A DNA stretch of 64,000 nucleotides from Zea mays (taxonomy: Eukaryota; Streptophyta; Magnoliopsida; Poales; Poaceae): positions 132,710,990-132,774,989 of the forward strand of contig NC_050101.1 in assembly GCF_902167145.1 (NCBI RefSeq), written 5' to 3'. A program made the position numbers and the translations under genes. The notes below the pieces were generated by a model. It worked only from the letters and a program-made list of their open reading frames with translations. It made no database searches and was not told the DNA's origin. Shown here piece by piece: positions 1 through 11,136 of the stretch. How positions within the stretch are numbered: the stretch's first letter is position 1; each line of letters opens with the position of its first letter.

Positions 1-984
1 TCTTCTCCTCCGTTGCCTTGAATGCAACGGGTTGTGCCTCGGGTACGGAGGAGGCGCCTTGCTCGATGATTTTCTTAGATCCTTTGATCATCAATTCAAA
101 GCTCACAAATTTTCTTATCACTTCCTCGGGAGACATTAGTTTATACCTTAGATCACCACGAATTAATTGAACTTGTGTAGGTTAAGAAAAACGAGTGATC
201 TAAGAATAACCTTGACCATCTCATGGTCATCCCATTTGGTGCTCCCGAGGTTGCGCACTTGGTTCACCAAGGTCTTGAGCCGATTGTACATCGCTTGTGG
301 CTCCTCCCCTTGGTGAAGCATAAATCGACCGAGCTCCCCCTCGACCGTCTCCCTCTTGGTGATTTTGGTCACCTCGTCTCCTTCGTGTGCGGTCTTGAGC
401 ACGTCCCAAATCTCCTTTGCACTCTTCAACCCTTGCACCTTATTATACTCCTCCCGACTTAGAGAGGCGAGGAGTATAGTAGTGGCTTGGGAGTTGAAAT
501 GTTGGATTTGTTCGACCTCCTCCGAATCATAATCCTTGTCCCCTTCCTTTGGTACCTGCGCTCCATACTCAACAATATCCCATATGCTTTTGTGGAGTGA
601 GGTTAGGTGATGCCTCATTTTATCACTCCACATAGAATAATCTTCACCATCAAACATAGGTGGTTTGCCTAATGGGACAGAAAGTAATGGAGTGCGTTTT
701 GAAATACGAGGATAGCGAAGGGGCATCTTACTATACTTCTTGCACTCATGGCGCTTAGAAGTGGCAGATGCCGATTCCGAGCCGGAGGTGGAGGGTGACG
801 AAGAGTCGGTCTCGTAGTAGACCACCTTCTTCATCTTCTTCTTCTTGTCACCTTTCTGTTGGGACTTGATGGAGGAAGAGGATTCCTCCTTGTGCTTGTG
901 GGCGGACTCCCTTGAGTGCGTTCTCTCTGAGCTTGCGGACTTGTCGCCGGTCCCGATCTCCCTCTTGGTGGATGCTCCCGACAT
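1..984 (-). pseudogene. Sirevirus (Ty1/copia) gag, 5' part, frameshifted
   Basis: This is the amino-terminal part of a Copia gag protein. It forms the capsid of retrotransposon particles in the cytoplasm. It starts at an ATG (984-982) just inside the LTR and PBS, with a Ser/Lys-rich leader, a KKKKMKK basic run and the UBN2-type core around FDGEDYSMWSDKMRHHL. It closely matches the gag at 34788-37352. Compared with that copy, one base is missing near 178-182, in the stretch coding RSLVFLN, which shifts the frame and ends the reading frame at 163. Similarity continues to position 1 in the other frame. The rest of the element lies outside the window. Confidence 0.9.
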
Positions 985-1017
985 CACTTCGAGCGGTTAG
1001 GCTCTAATGAAGTATCG

Positions 1018-1032
1018 GGCTCTGATACCAAT
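1018..1032 (-). other. Primer-binding site of the minus-strand Sirevirus
   Basis: On the minus strand the bases next to the LTR read TGGTATCAGAGCCC. This is the usual complement of the 3' end of initiator methionine tRNA, used to prime reverse transcription. Its position directly inside the LTR at 1033 fixes the element's orientation as minus. Confidence 0.88.
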
Positions 1033-2249
1033 TGAAATTCGCCTAGAGGGGGGTGAATAGGCGGAATCTGAAAATTATAAACTTAAGCACAACTACAAGT
1101 CGAGGTTAGCGTTAGAATTAAAGTCGAGTTCGAAAGAGAGAGCGAAAAACAAATCACAAGCAAATAAGGCGGATGACACGGTGATTTGTTTTACCGAGGT
1201 TCACTTCTTGCAAACCTATTCCCCGTTTAGGTGGTCACAAAGACCGGGTCTCTTTCAACCCTTTCCCTCTCTCAAACGGTCACCTAGACCGAGTGAACTT
1301 CTCTTCTCAATCAATCGGGACACTAAGTCCCACAAGGACCACCACACAATTGGTGTCTCTTGCCTTGATTACAATTGATTTGGAAACAAGAAAGAAGGAA
1401 GAAGAAAAGCAATCCAAGTGCAAGAACTCAAATGAACACAATTTGTCTCTCTCACTAGTCACTATTTGATTGGAATGATCTTTTGGACTTGGGAGAGGAT
1501 TTGATCTCTTGTTTGTGTCTTTGAATGAAGTCTAGAGCTCTTGTATGAGGTTTGAAGGCTGAAAACTTGGATGCATTGAAGTGTGGTGGTTGGGGGGTAT
1601 TTATAGCCCCAACCACCAAAAGGACTGTTGGTGGAGGCTGCTGTCGAATGGCGCACTGGACAGTCTGGTGCGCTAGCCACATCACCAGGCCGTTAGGGTT
1701 CGACCGTTGGAGCTTCTGACATGTGGGCCACCAGACAGTCCGGTGGTGCACCGGACAGTCACTATGCACTGTCCGGTGCGCCTTCTGGCGCTGCTCTGAC
1801 AGCTGTGCGCACAGGCGTGCACTGTTCACTTTACTGTACCGTTGCAGACGACCGTTGGTGCTATGTAGCCGTTACTCCGCTGGCACACCGGACAGTCTGA
1901 TGAATTATAGCGGAGCGGCTCCCAGAATTCCCGAAGCTAGCGAGTTTGAGTTGATCCTTCCCGGTGCACCGGACACTGTCCGGTGGTGCACAGGACACTG
2001 TCCGGTGGTGCACAGGACACTGTCCAGTGGCACACCGGACAGTCCGGTGCGCCAGACCAGGGCTGCCTTCGGTATACTTTGCTCCTTTGTTTTGAACCCT
2101 TTCTTTTATCTTTGTATTGGTTTGTTGTGAACCTTTGGCACCTGTACAACTCATAATCTAGAGCAAACTAGTTAGTCTAATTAATTTGTGTTGGGCAATT
2201 CAACCACCAAAATTCATATAGGAAAAGGTTTGACCCTATTTCCCTTTCA
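1033..2249 (-). mobile_element. 5' LTR of minus-strand Sirevirus
   Basis: The plus-strand text starts TGAAATTCGCC and ends TTTCCCTTTCA, so the LTR runs TGAAAGGG...TTTCA on the minus strand. It is about 1217 bp, similar to the LTRs at 33561-34711 and 52588-53800. It has a minus-strand TATA box (CTATAAATACCCC, about 1598-1610) and several copies of the CACCGGACAGTCCGGTG palindrome between about 1640 and 2060. Many differences from the element at 33561 suggest a related but distinct subfamily. The base run CTCGT at 2250-2254 would be one target duplication; the other copy is outside the window. Confidence 0.88.
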
Positions 2250-2254
2250 CTCGT

Positions 2255-3330
2255 CCCCAACACCTTGGCCTTTACCAAGTCTTTGATTGTCATCTTCAAA
2301 GTTTCTAATCATTAAAACATCCATGGAACCAAGTGTAAGCTCTAAAACACAATTGACTAGGTTCGAACGAACCTGAAGATTTAGCTTTCTTGCATGTGCT
2401 TGTGTTGTCGATCCATGCATTTTTGTATGGAAGTGATGTCCTCATCACGAACGGTCCGCACCCTCACAACCAGATAAGCACGAGCGAGAGTACTTATCCC
2501 ATGCACGGTTATCTTATCCTATCCATGGGGATCTGTAGGATTTCACCTAGGAACAGGTCGAGACTCCTCCCCTATAAATATAAAGGGGTACGACCGATTC
2601 AGAACCCCCGAACGCATTCCAATCGAACCAATCTACTTTATTTACCTTTACTGCCCTAGGAGTAGATGTAACATAGCTTTAGTTATAGCTTTCAACATAT
2701 CCACCTCCACCCCTATTCGACTCTACGTCGTCTAGACCCATCTTGGGTGGCATGCCGACCCCAAGACGACCATAGGATATTACCCCTCCTGAGGAGCAAG
2801 ATCTACTTCATCGACTTCACTTAAGATCTCTTCCTCAAATTGATCTCTTAATTCTTATACGACTCTATGTCGTCTAGGGACGCCCCAGATGACCTATAGA
2901 CCTGGAGCACCCTAAGATCTCTCCCTTAGGGGGCGGGATCTAGGTTATCGCAAGGAAGAAGATGACCCCGCGCCATCACGGACGGTCCGCGGCTTAGAGC
3001 GCGAGCCGTCTGGCTCGACACATGGAAGAAGCCGCTTCTGCTGCCAGGTCGTGGATCATCCGTGCTGCCGCAGAAAGCACCGCCAGATGACCCGATGACC
3101 CATCACGGACCGCCGCCGTCGTCCACCTCGCATAGCGGAACCCAATGTATTGATCATCACGAGAAGGCACTAGGGTTCGTTGTTGTTTGGCCCCAAATAG
3201 GTGGTGACCATCATAGAGGTGACTTAGTGCTATAAAGATCTTCAACTCTATTTGACCCTATATCATCTAAAGGTGCCAAGTACCGCTAGGCGATTCATTC
3301 TAGTGTTTGGTGACCAAATCAACGTCAACA
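2255..3330 (+). mobile_element. Decayed Gypsy-type LTR fragment
   Basis: This stretch has no credible gene. It has a plus-strand TATA region (CTCCCCTATAAATATAAAGG, 2567-2586). The bases after it match, with gaps, the fragment near 11410-11650: a CAATCGAACCAAT box, an ACTCTRYGTCGT stretch and a GGGCGAGATCTAGG-like run. It also holds GGACGGTCCGC-type repeats. I infer an LTR of a Gypsy family shared by both places, here cut at its left side by the Sirevirus at 1033-2249. The right border is uncertain. Confidence 0.55.
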
Positions 3331-3676
3331 CTCATAAATTCACATATCACACACATTCATAAGTTTAACCCACAATTATATTCTTATAGACCAATTTAAC
3401 ACATAGACACAATTCATCAATCATTAACTTAAATCATAGGCCATTCACACCACGCATACATATAACATGTTCATCAATTGTTACATAAATGATATGCATA
3501 TAGTTTTGTTTTATTGAAATGTGATAGCTTGTTTAGCTCGCGAGCTTGAGCTAAGATGTCAGCTTAGCTTGTGAAAATTCAAACGAGCCAATCGGAGCCG
3601 ATCACAAATTGCGTGATTGGTTGCCCGTTCCTGTCCAACCATATTTTCCACATACGTTGACCGTGTGACGACCGTG
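3331..3676. other. AT-rich stretch without recognised features
   Basis: I see no gene, RNA gene or clear repeat border here. The left half is AT-rich; the part from about 3530 has an AGCTCGCGAGCTTGAGCT palindromic patch. It lies between the LTR fragment and the candidate DNA element. Confidence 0.4.
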
Positions 3677-4136
3677 TTTGGTGGAGGCTTTTGGGATTAT
3701 GAAACATGGCAGATTTGGCTTCGTCGAAACGGAGGCGTTGGCGAGGGTTTCGATGATATGGAAATACAGAGAACGTGAAGCCGCTGATATAGACTCACAA
3801 TCGTTATTAGCCGTTGAGGAGAACGAATAATCATCCTCCATCGCTATCCGTCCGCACGCCGTTGTCTTCTCCCGTCAGAGCCGCTGTCGCCGCCGCTACT
3901 GGAGACGCTACTGTGGTTTTTCCCTCCCCGTTCTCCTCTCCTCCTTCCATCATAGATCTCTTCTTCATTCTCCATTTCCCTCCTGTTGGCAATCTGCAGA
4001 CCCTGAGCGCCGGACTCAAGGTTCGTACCAAGGCCTTGCCAGTACCGCTGTGGGCCCTTGGCCGGGGCGCCGCCACACCCTTGTTCATCTGTGCCTTCTT
4101 CACGCCGCCACGCCCTTGTACCTCTTCGCCTTCTCC

Positions 4137-4685
4137 ATGGATGCATCAGCTGCGGACACTGACGACTCGGTTGATGAGGAGTCCCCTCTAGGTATGTCTA
4201 TTTGTTCTTGCTTGTACCATTAGTTGTCCTAGCAAGTATAATAGAATCTGAACATTCAAGCATGTACCAGTGGCAGGCATAGGCTTGTCTTCGGGTGTGA
4301 ATGTAGAAGATGAATCTGTGTTTGATTGGGCTTCTATGGTTCTCGGTGGTTTGTGGGAGGAGGAAGGGAGACGTGATGTTCCTAGTGAGATGTAGATGTA
4401 TTCGCAACTTGGACTTATTAAAGAGGACGAGGCAGAGGAAAATAGAAGGGATGAAGCCTTACACAGATGTATTTGCAACAAAATGAAGATGAAGCACCAA
4501 TTATTGTAGCTGCAAATGAAGATGAAGCACCAAGTGGTGAACTAGTGACAAGGGTACTAGATATTGCGGCTGCAAATGAAGATGAACAAACGACTGCTAC
4601 TTCGCCACCTAGAAGTGTCAAATGGGTAGTTAAGAAAATTACCCCTCGAAAGAAACTGAAGAACCGTGCTTATCACGGACAGTAG
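4137..4685 (+). pseudogene. Unrecognised acidic protein gene relic of the candidate DNA element
   Basis: I do not recognise this gene. ATG 4137 opens an 18-codon exon ending at 4191 before a GTATGT donor. An acceptor at 4270 (TGTACCAG) joins in phase to 4271-4395, giving an acidic 60-residue product that ends at TAG 4393. The same frame continues past that stop for about 30 codons (MYSQLGLIKEDEAEE...). A further open frame at 4467-4685, after a TTACACAG acceptor-like site, encodes short repeats (ANEDEAP, AANEDEQ) and a basic tail (KKITPRKKLKNR). The exon structure is my inference. The interrupted frame suggests a decayed gene. Confidence 0.35.
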
Positions 4686-4919
4686 ATCTAAAAAATTGTG
4701 TGTAATAAACTGTGATGTTCCTAGATCTGAATGTGAACCGTGCTTATCACCGTACTCATGTTCCCATAAACTAGCTTGTTGTTGGCAGATGCATGTATCA
4801 GAAACTTGTGTTTTAGGGTTTAGAGATCATCTGAAATGTGTGCTTGTCTAGCTGTTTATTCCCAGATTTAGTTCATGTGCTGTTTATTGCTCCCATGTGA
4901 GCTGTGCTGGGAATTTTGT

Positions 4920-5480
4920 TCTGTGAATACAAAGCAGTTCTTGGAATAAACATGAACTAAATGGTTCCATGTTCATGACCGATGCTGTTCTGGAAATAAA
5001 CATGAACTAAATGGAATACAAAGCCACATCACCAGATACAAAGCAGTTCTGGTAATTTTGTTTTGGACTCAAAGCAGTTCTGAATTTTGTTCCCACAAAC
5101 TGAACTGAACTGCTTTGGACTCAAAGTAGTTCTAAATTTGTTCCCAGAAAACATGTTCCTAGAACCGAAGGAGACAAATGGTTCCCAGAATTTGCCAGAA
5201 CCGAAGGAGACAAATGGTGTAGCAAAGCAGTTCAATAGAGAAAATAGTTTCTTAGTTTCAAACAGTTCTGAATTCAGTTCAATAGAGAAATTAGTTTCTC
5301 GGGGAACAATTTTCCCAGAACACAGACAAGAGTTCTCGGGGCACAAACTGCTTTGCCAGAATTATGGGAACTGCTCCGGATATAGGAAGAACAGTCACAA
5401 ATACAATGAACATCAACCATATAGCAAAGAAGTTCCCAGAATATCAACATTAACCATATAGCAAAGCAGTTCCCATAATT
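4920..5480. repeat. Degenerate short-repeat region
   Basis: Variants of AAAGCAGTTCTGGAATTTTG, GGAATAAACATGAACTAAATGG and GAACCGAAGGAGACAAATGG recur at irregular spacing. Examples are the two copies of ATAAACATGAACTAAATGG near 4946 and 4995 and the two of GAACCGAAGGAGACAAATGG near 5163 and 5199. No coding sense is convincing. The region lies between the two convergent gene relics of the candidate DNA element. Confidence 0.55.
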
Positions 5481-5848
5481 CAAATTGCAGAGACAAAGTA
5501 TTACACATCAACCATATGAACACACTGACTGCATAGATAGTCTTCAATACATAGATTGTCTTACATAAACACAACCACATCACAGAGAGAGATGTTACAA
5601 GTACATAGTCTTGACATCACAAAAGTCTTCATAACTGCTAACTAGTTCATCTCATGACACAAACTCGTTACAAGTTCATCTCATGACCACAAAAGAAAGA
5701 ACCATAGAAGAAACATACTAGTTGTCTTGGCAACTTAAACAGTACGATCAAAAATCTCGTCGTAGTTGTAGCCCATAATACGACAATGCTCGGACAAAGA
5801 AACAACCACTTTATTCTCCTCCTACTTCATGTCTTCAAACACCATTTC

Positions 5849-6534
5849 CTATAGCTCCGGATCTTCTGACACGTATCCATCCACTTGGTCCTCAACATCA
5901 GAAAGGTTAGGGTGGTCTTCAACATCTGAAGGGGGATGATGAAGGTCCCAACTAGGAGATTTATTCTCCAGATCTTCTTCACAGACAATACAAGTCTTCT
6001 CGAGGTTCTTGCAAACATCCTTCAAATGGGCAACAATCTTTCCAACCTTACCCCCTTCAACTTCTGGGATACTACAACACATCCTATTCATGTTATGTAA
6101 CAGTGAAGATTGCCTCCTCATCTCTTGAATGGCATATCGCAGTGAGTTCTTGACGCTAACGTGATACTTCAAATCAACATGTTCCTGTAGAAATAAAACT
6201 AGTTGTTGATCAGGTGGACGACTAAGTTACCATGTTTATGAAGAACCAACCCTAATTCGAATGAACAGCAGCCCTAAACCCTATTCCAAATGCGGCAAAG
6301 GAAGAGAGAAACAAAATCAGTCACCTTGGAGTTATCTTCAACAAAGCTTCGATACTTCACAGCTTGGACGACAAGTTAAACCTTATCGGCGGCATTACTG
6401 GCAGATTGCACCGCCGCTCGTGCCTCCTTCTCAGCCACCAACTCCGCACATCTAGCCTCCGCAGCTGCAACAGCCGCAACACGAGCAGCATCAACAGCTT
6501 CTGCCACAGCGACGACAGGAGCAGTTCAATCCAT
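5849..6534 (-). pseudogene. Unrecognised two-exon gene relic of the candidate DNA element
   Basis: I do not recognise this gene. On the minus strand, 6534-6382 reads as an Ala/Glu-rich, probably helical segment and ends in AAG before a GTTTAAC donor. An acceptor (TTTCTACAG) joins in phase 0 to 6184-5849. That exon encodes a Cys-containing segment (SVKNSLRYAIQEM, CKNLEKTCIVCEEDLE) and an acidic tail ending SEDPEL. An in-frame TGA follows two codons after the only nearby ATG (6534), so either translation starts elsewhere or the gene is dead. The frame and splice signals agree, which is why I list it. Confidence 0.4.
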
Positions 6535-7041
6535 GGGTGCGGCGGCTAGGGTTGGGTTGCGGCGACTAGGGTTCGGTTGTGGAAGGGAGCTAGAGGAAAG
6601 GAAAGAACGACGAGATCTCAAGAGAGGCTGGGTGCGGCGGTGGTGAACTTGTAACGATAGCGGGTAATGGATGTGTGACGGCGTCAGTATCAGTGTAATA
6701 ATCATCGTCCTTACCTGGTAATAAGGTCGTCATGTCCATTTCAGAGTGTAGGCTTTCCCCTGGTTTTTCATATAGTCAAATCTCTCTCCTTAGCCTCCAT
6801 TTCGTCGAAGCCACATCCGCGGTGTTTCGTAATGGCAAAAATATCTGTTTGGTGTCCTGCATACATGAGCTCAGAGGCTACACTCGCAGCTACAGCTTAG
6901 CCTAGAAATACCCCCGCAGCTGCACGTATAGATACGCACGGAACATCTCGTTTTCTACATGCCAAATGCACACGAGCCAGACTACACTCACTCAACCAGC
7001 TAATAAACCGAACGAGCCCTGTGTTCAACGAAGCCACACTA

Positions 7042-7169
7042 GGGGCCTGTTCGGTTTACTCGGAACGATGACCTGGAACGAGTCGTAGCTGGATTGATTG
7101 TATAATTTACATAAGCTTTGATCAGATGGAACTATTCCTGGATAGAATCCCCGACAACCGAACAGGGCC
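7042..7169. mobile_element. Short MITE upstream of the BAP31-like gene
   Basis: The ends GGGCCTGTTCGGTT and AACCGAACAGGGCC are inverted repeats with one mismatch, 128 bp apart, with no coding content. TAG flanks both sides and could be a 3-bp target duplication. The class is not certain; the TIR sequence is of a kind common in grass MITEs. It lies about 235 bp upstream of the ATG at 7404, so it may be in or near the promoter. Confidence 0.65.
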
Positions 7170-7383
7170 TAGAAGGGGAAGAATACCGCCCCGGCACGCT
7201 GTTCTTGACCGTCGCATCCAATCCAACGGCATTCTGGTTCTAGGGAGCCCGCAGGAAGGCACCTCTGCGGCGACCAGCGTGAAGAAAGGGGATCGGAACG
7301 CCTCCATCTCAAACCCCACGAAGGCACGAACCCTCTCTTCCTAGGTTCATCGTTCCTCCTCCGCGTCCTTCCTTCCCTCCGCA

Positions 7384-7403
7384 GCGCGGCGCGGCGCGGC
7401 GCG
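7384..7403 (+). repeat. GCGGC-type microsatellite in the 5' leader
   Basis: A short GCGGC/GCGCG run sits immediately before the start codon of the BAP31-like gene. It lies in the presumed 5' untranslated region and would make the leader GC-rich. Confidence 0.6.
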
Positions 7404-9974
7404 ATGATACAGCTGCTCTTCACGCTGCTAGCGGCGGAGGGCGCCGTGGCGGCGGTGCTACTCTTCAAGACGCCGCTGCGGAGGCTGGCCGTGCTCGCGC
7501 TCGACCACCTCAAGCGGGGCCGCGGGCCCGTCATGGTGCGCACCATCGCGGCCACCGTGCTTGTCGTGCTCGCATCCAGTCTCCACAGCATGGCCAAGAT
7601 CCGCGGCCACGCCGAGGGGGAGCTCGACGGCTCCGGGGTCGTGGGGCTCACCCCCACCGACCAGGTCCTTCTTGCGCGACACCTCCTCGAGGCGTCACTC
7701 ATGGGTATGCACGCGAGCATCTCTGGAATGTTGGTTGAAGTCATTCACCCTCTCTCTCTCTAATCAATTTGTTCGATCGTCCTCATACTCGTCATCATGA
7801 AGCACCTATGAAATAGGTCTGTCACATTTAGTGTAATGTGTGAATTAATAACTGGCATCAGGGTTGATACCTGGTTGGCTGCAGTAAGTTATAGGACCTG
7901 GTTACACTTCAAGTCTTCAACTAACTATATGATTTCGGTTTGGAACCTCCTATCCAAACAGGTCCTTAGGATGAAATACACAGCATCTTGAGGCACCAAT
8001 GAACTGTGGCTTTATCATTTGAGGACATATCTGATGCACATGGAAGATTGGTGCACATGGTGCACATATTAAATTATCACCACTCATTTTAGATCTAACG
8101 TCTCTGATTGATCATTCAATTTACAAATAACACCTTCCACCACCACACACCACCACGTTGGAGGGTGTCATTAGCAAAATATACCAAACAACTATAGACG
8201 TTAGATTTAAAATGAGTGCTGATGATTTAATATGTGCACCATGTACACCAATCTTTCATGTGCACAAGATATGTTCTCTTATTATTTATCAGCAACTTTT
8301 TTATTCATGAAATACTCAATGCTATGTTACCTTGTTCTTTATCTTAGTTTGCCTTCGTAGCGTAAATCATTTTGTTCTAGAGACCCTGTATCATGCAAAG
8401 TCAAACGTTGCAGAAATTGAAATTCTGAAGAGTTTCACATAGAGTATGTTAAAAAAGTTGGTTTTATAAATAATGGAACATTTTTTTGCCCAGTTGCCTT
8501 TCACTTGAGGTGTTAGTAATCATTTCTTATTCCAGTATTGGTGTACAAACAATTGACAGAAATATTATTTGGCATGGAAATATTTTGATGGCACAGTACG
8601 CTTTTTCTGCCATTGAATTCAATATTGAAAAGTGTGGCAGGTCATTTGAACATGTCAAGAAATACAAAAATAAATAACCTACTTGTTGTGTTCTTATTTT
8701 CTCCTAATTGCACTCTGTATCTTCAGTTGTGTCTTAAATATAGAGATACAAATCATCTTCCGGATGTTCATACAAACCTCATCTTTGGTAAAGCAGAAAA
8801 TGGACAAAAATTCTCTCAGATATGGTTGTGTTGATTATTTGTTTATGAATCCCAAATAGTGTCCTCTTCCCACATCCATTTCTTATTTGGTGATGCAGAT
8901 CATTTGTGTTCTTAATTCTATAGTTGTTTGTTGTTCAGTTGATATCGATCTTGATTCCTGTGTATGCTTAAACATGGCTTATTTGTTTGACATCCAAAGA
9001 CTAAGGGTTCTAGTATGGTTGGATCCCATGCCTTATAAAAGAGACTGTGGAGGTTCAAAATGTATTTTACATATCATGTATGGCATTATTTCTTACAACT
9101 GTTTTGTGCTAACTGTATAATTAATGACTTCGAAAGTTTTGGATTACCTTTCCTTAATATTTGTGTTATATGTATTTTTTATCATCTTTAGTTTTGTTGA
9201 TTTTTTTTCATTTTGCACTCACTAGCCATTTATTAAGTTGGTATTTGCTCTCATATCTGCTACTTATTTAACACTGTGAAGACAGAAGTAGCATGGTCAA
9301 CTAAAAAACTAAGGTAAAGCTATCTTCCATGAATCAGTCAAATAAAGACTTTATTCCAACTATGCAGTTCCTCATGCACTTGATGCTTTGCTCCTGGAAA
9401 ATTTGCAAGTTTGTCTTGTGATTTTCTCATTTTATTGATCATTTATATTTCCTAGTTTGTCAAATTCAGATTAAAGTGTTGGGATACGAACTGCCTTTCA
9501 ATGTCACAATGAAAAAAAATCATCGCAAAGATGTATTCTCTCACAATCTGATACCCCTCCTTAAGAAAGGGAAGAACCTACTATGCTTAGACCAATTCGA
9601 CTTGGAAACTACGGAACCAACAATGCTATGAAAGAGATAGGATGCAGACAGAGCAATGTATCGTATACTCGCCCACAACCCAGACAAGACAAACTCTAGA
9701 TTTGCGGAAATCAACCAACATCATCTAAATGATGTCCTATTTGTGCAGTTTTCCAACCAATTTTTGTTCACAAGATTGCATTCTTTCAGGATACTCCTTA
9801 TTCCTTGCTTTAGTCATTGACCGGCTGCACAACTATGTCAAAGAAAATCGAAGGCTCAGGAAGAAATTGGAAGAGGTGTTGAAACAGAATAAGGCACTAG
9901 AAGAAGCAACAAATGGAAAGCTAGAAGAGAACAGGCCTGACCAGAAAGACCTTTCCCATGCCAAGGATAATTAA
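7404..9974 (+). CDS. BAP31-like endoplasmic reticulum membrane protein
   Basis: The family (B-cell receptor-associated protein 31-like) consists of multi-pass ER membrane proteins thought to help sort or control the quality of membrane cargo. Exon 1 is 7404-7704; a GTATGC donor and a TTCTTTCAG acceptor join it in phase to exon 2, 9790-9974 (161 residues). Visible are a first hydrophobic segment (residues about 1-21), a second (about 43-61), a third around LMGYSLFLALVIDRLH (about 98-113), and a charged coiled coil (YVKENRRLRKKLEEVLKQNK). The tail ends at AKDN soon after the coil. Plant homologues are usually about 60 residues longer, so this copy may be a short isoform or a truncated paralogue. 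A GC-rich leader with GCGGC repeats precedes the ATG. Intron 1 (2085 bp) holds a Mutator-type MITE. Confidence 0.85.
8021..8278. mobile_element. Mutator-type MITE in intron 1 of the BAP31-like gene
   Basis: This is a 258-bp foldback element. Its arms are about 85 bp long: the left reads GAGGACATATCTGATGCACA and the reverse complement of the right reads GAGAACATATCTTGTGCACA, with high similarity up to TCTAACGTCT. The flanks are 9-mers differing at one base, TTATCATTT (8012-8020) and TTATTATTT (8279-8287). A 9-bp target duplication and termini starting GAG are typical of Mutator-like elements. It has no coding capacity, so it is non-autonomous. Confidence 0.85.
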
Positions 9975-10315
9975 CAATGACATGCGCTCAAGGTAAATTT
10001 ACTCTTCTTGCCCACGTTATGATGTCATAAAAATGTAACTGCAACGACACATGAACTTACTCGTTTGATTGTGCATCCACAGAAACTCCCTGCCATCACT
10101 GCCTATGCCTGAATAGGATGCCGGTCACTGATGTTCTCCCTGTTGAGAATTAGCATTGGTAAATGAATGCTCGGTTACAACGTGCTAAATCCTTTGCATC
10201 TGGCCAAATTTGTAAATAAGCACTGGGTGATGCCCATCAGTAAACACATGATGCTACTGCTGTTAAACTAAATGTGGCAAATTTCATAATGCTAGGTATT
10301 GTTCTCGGTATCTAA
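9975..10315 (+). other. Probable 3' untranslated region of the BAP31-like gene
   Basis: After the stop at 9974 there is a donor-like CTCAAG/GTAAAT at 10011 and an acceptor-like CCACAG/AAACT at about 10081. They could form a small intron in the 3' untranslated region. I see no further coding exon that would extend the coiled coil. No clear polyadenylation hexamer is evident. Confidence 0.35.
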
Positions 10316-10530
10316 GGTGTTGTTTGGTTGCTAAGTATGGTGGAACGAAGTCGCTCTGCTCTCATTCTATTGTTGTTTGGAGCTCTCATTCTATTGTTGT
10401 TTGGATTGGTTTCGTAGAGAACAGTGACTCTAAAAAAGAAAAATTATGTTTAAATGTTGACTTCTGGACGGAGTCGCTCTTTGGGACAGAGCCGATCTAT
10501 CTCAGTTGGCTTCGGAACTAAACACTACCC
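10316..10530. mobile_element. Candidate MITE downstream of the BAP31-like gene
   Basis: The ends GGTGTTGTTTGGTTGC and GGAACTAAACACTACC are imperfect inverted repeats 215 bp apart. Inside, a roughly 24-bp piece (GCTCTCATTCTATTGTTGTT) is duplicated in tandem, and GGAGTCGCTCT resembles GAAGTCGCTCT near the left end. No target duplication was clear, so the class is open. Confidence 0.5.
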
Positions 10531-11011
10531 AATACAACGCCGGTACTGTGAGCGATAAAGACCGACCCACGATTTTGTTTCTGGCTGAGCTATGCATTTC
10601 TGTATCGGCTGGGTGTGAAGCTGTGCCACCCTGACCAAGCCCCTTGCTTTATATAAGGTTCTGAGCTCGTATTCGTTAAGAGGAGTCTAGTATAAAGTCA
10701 AAAGTCACCGCGGTTGAAAAGAGCCCAGGGCAGCCCGGAAAGTAAATGGAGCACAAATTAGGTTTGCTGAAACTTCTTGTGTTCTCGCATGAGAGGATTC
10801 AGGGCATTGGTGTGCAAATAGCACTCTAGTTTTCTTGAAACTAACCTGCGCCTGGAGTCTACCTAACTGCCTCGCACCCCACATGCCACATAGGCAATTT
10901 GGATAGTGCCTAGTTATCCCTCCCCTTCACCTCAATGCCGTCATTTCTTCCATCCTTTCCCCTTCGCCTCGCCGTGTCAGAGGAGCACAGCTGGATCTAT
11001 GGTGAGGTAGA

Positions 11012-11136
11012 GCATGTTTGGTGCGTGGTCTAAGCCACCACATCCCGCCGCACTTTAACCGCTGCAGTTGTGGCGGCCAATTTGACCGCTGCAAGTTAGG
11101 CGTGGTGTGGCGGTCGAGGCGCCACACCAAACATGC
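11012..11136. mobile_element. Candidate short MITE (GCATGTTTGGTG ends)
   Basis: GCATGTTTGGTG at the left and CACCAAACATGC at the right form perfect 12-bp terminal inverted repeats, extended imperfectly by GTGG/CCAC-type bases, 125 bp apart. The interior is GC-rich and has palindromic pieces (CCGCTGCAGTTGTGGCGG, CCGCTGCAAGTTAGGCG). A further CACCAAACAT near 11290 suggests a second, overlapping end. Confidence 0.5.

Larger units (their letters stand above)
3677..6856. mobile_element. Candidate DNA transposon with inverted arms and two convergent gene relics
   Basis: The left arm (about 3677-3760) and the reverse complement of the right arm (about 6770-6856) align over roughly 75 bp. Shared blocks include TGGCTTCGTCGAAACGGAGG against TGGCTTCGACGAAATGGAGG, ATTATGAAACA against ATTACGAAACA, and a TTTGGTG/CACCAAA outer part. 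Between the arms, one broken gene reads rightward (4137-4685) and one leftward (5849-6534), with a degenerate repeat region between them. This layout fits a class II element. I see no transposase catalytic motif and no target duplication, so the superfamily is unknown; it could also be a decayed inverted duplication. Confidence 0.45.
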
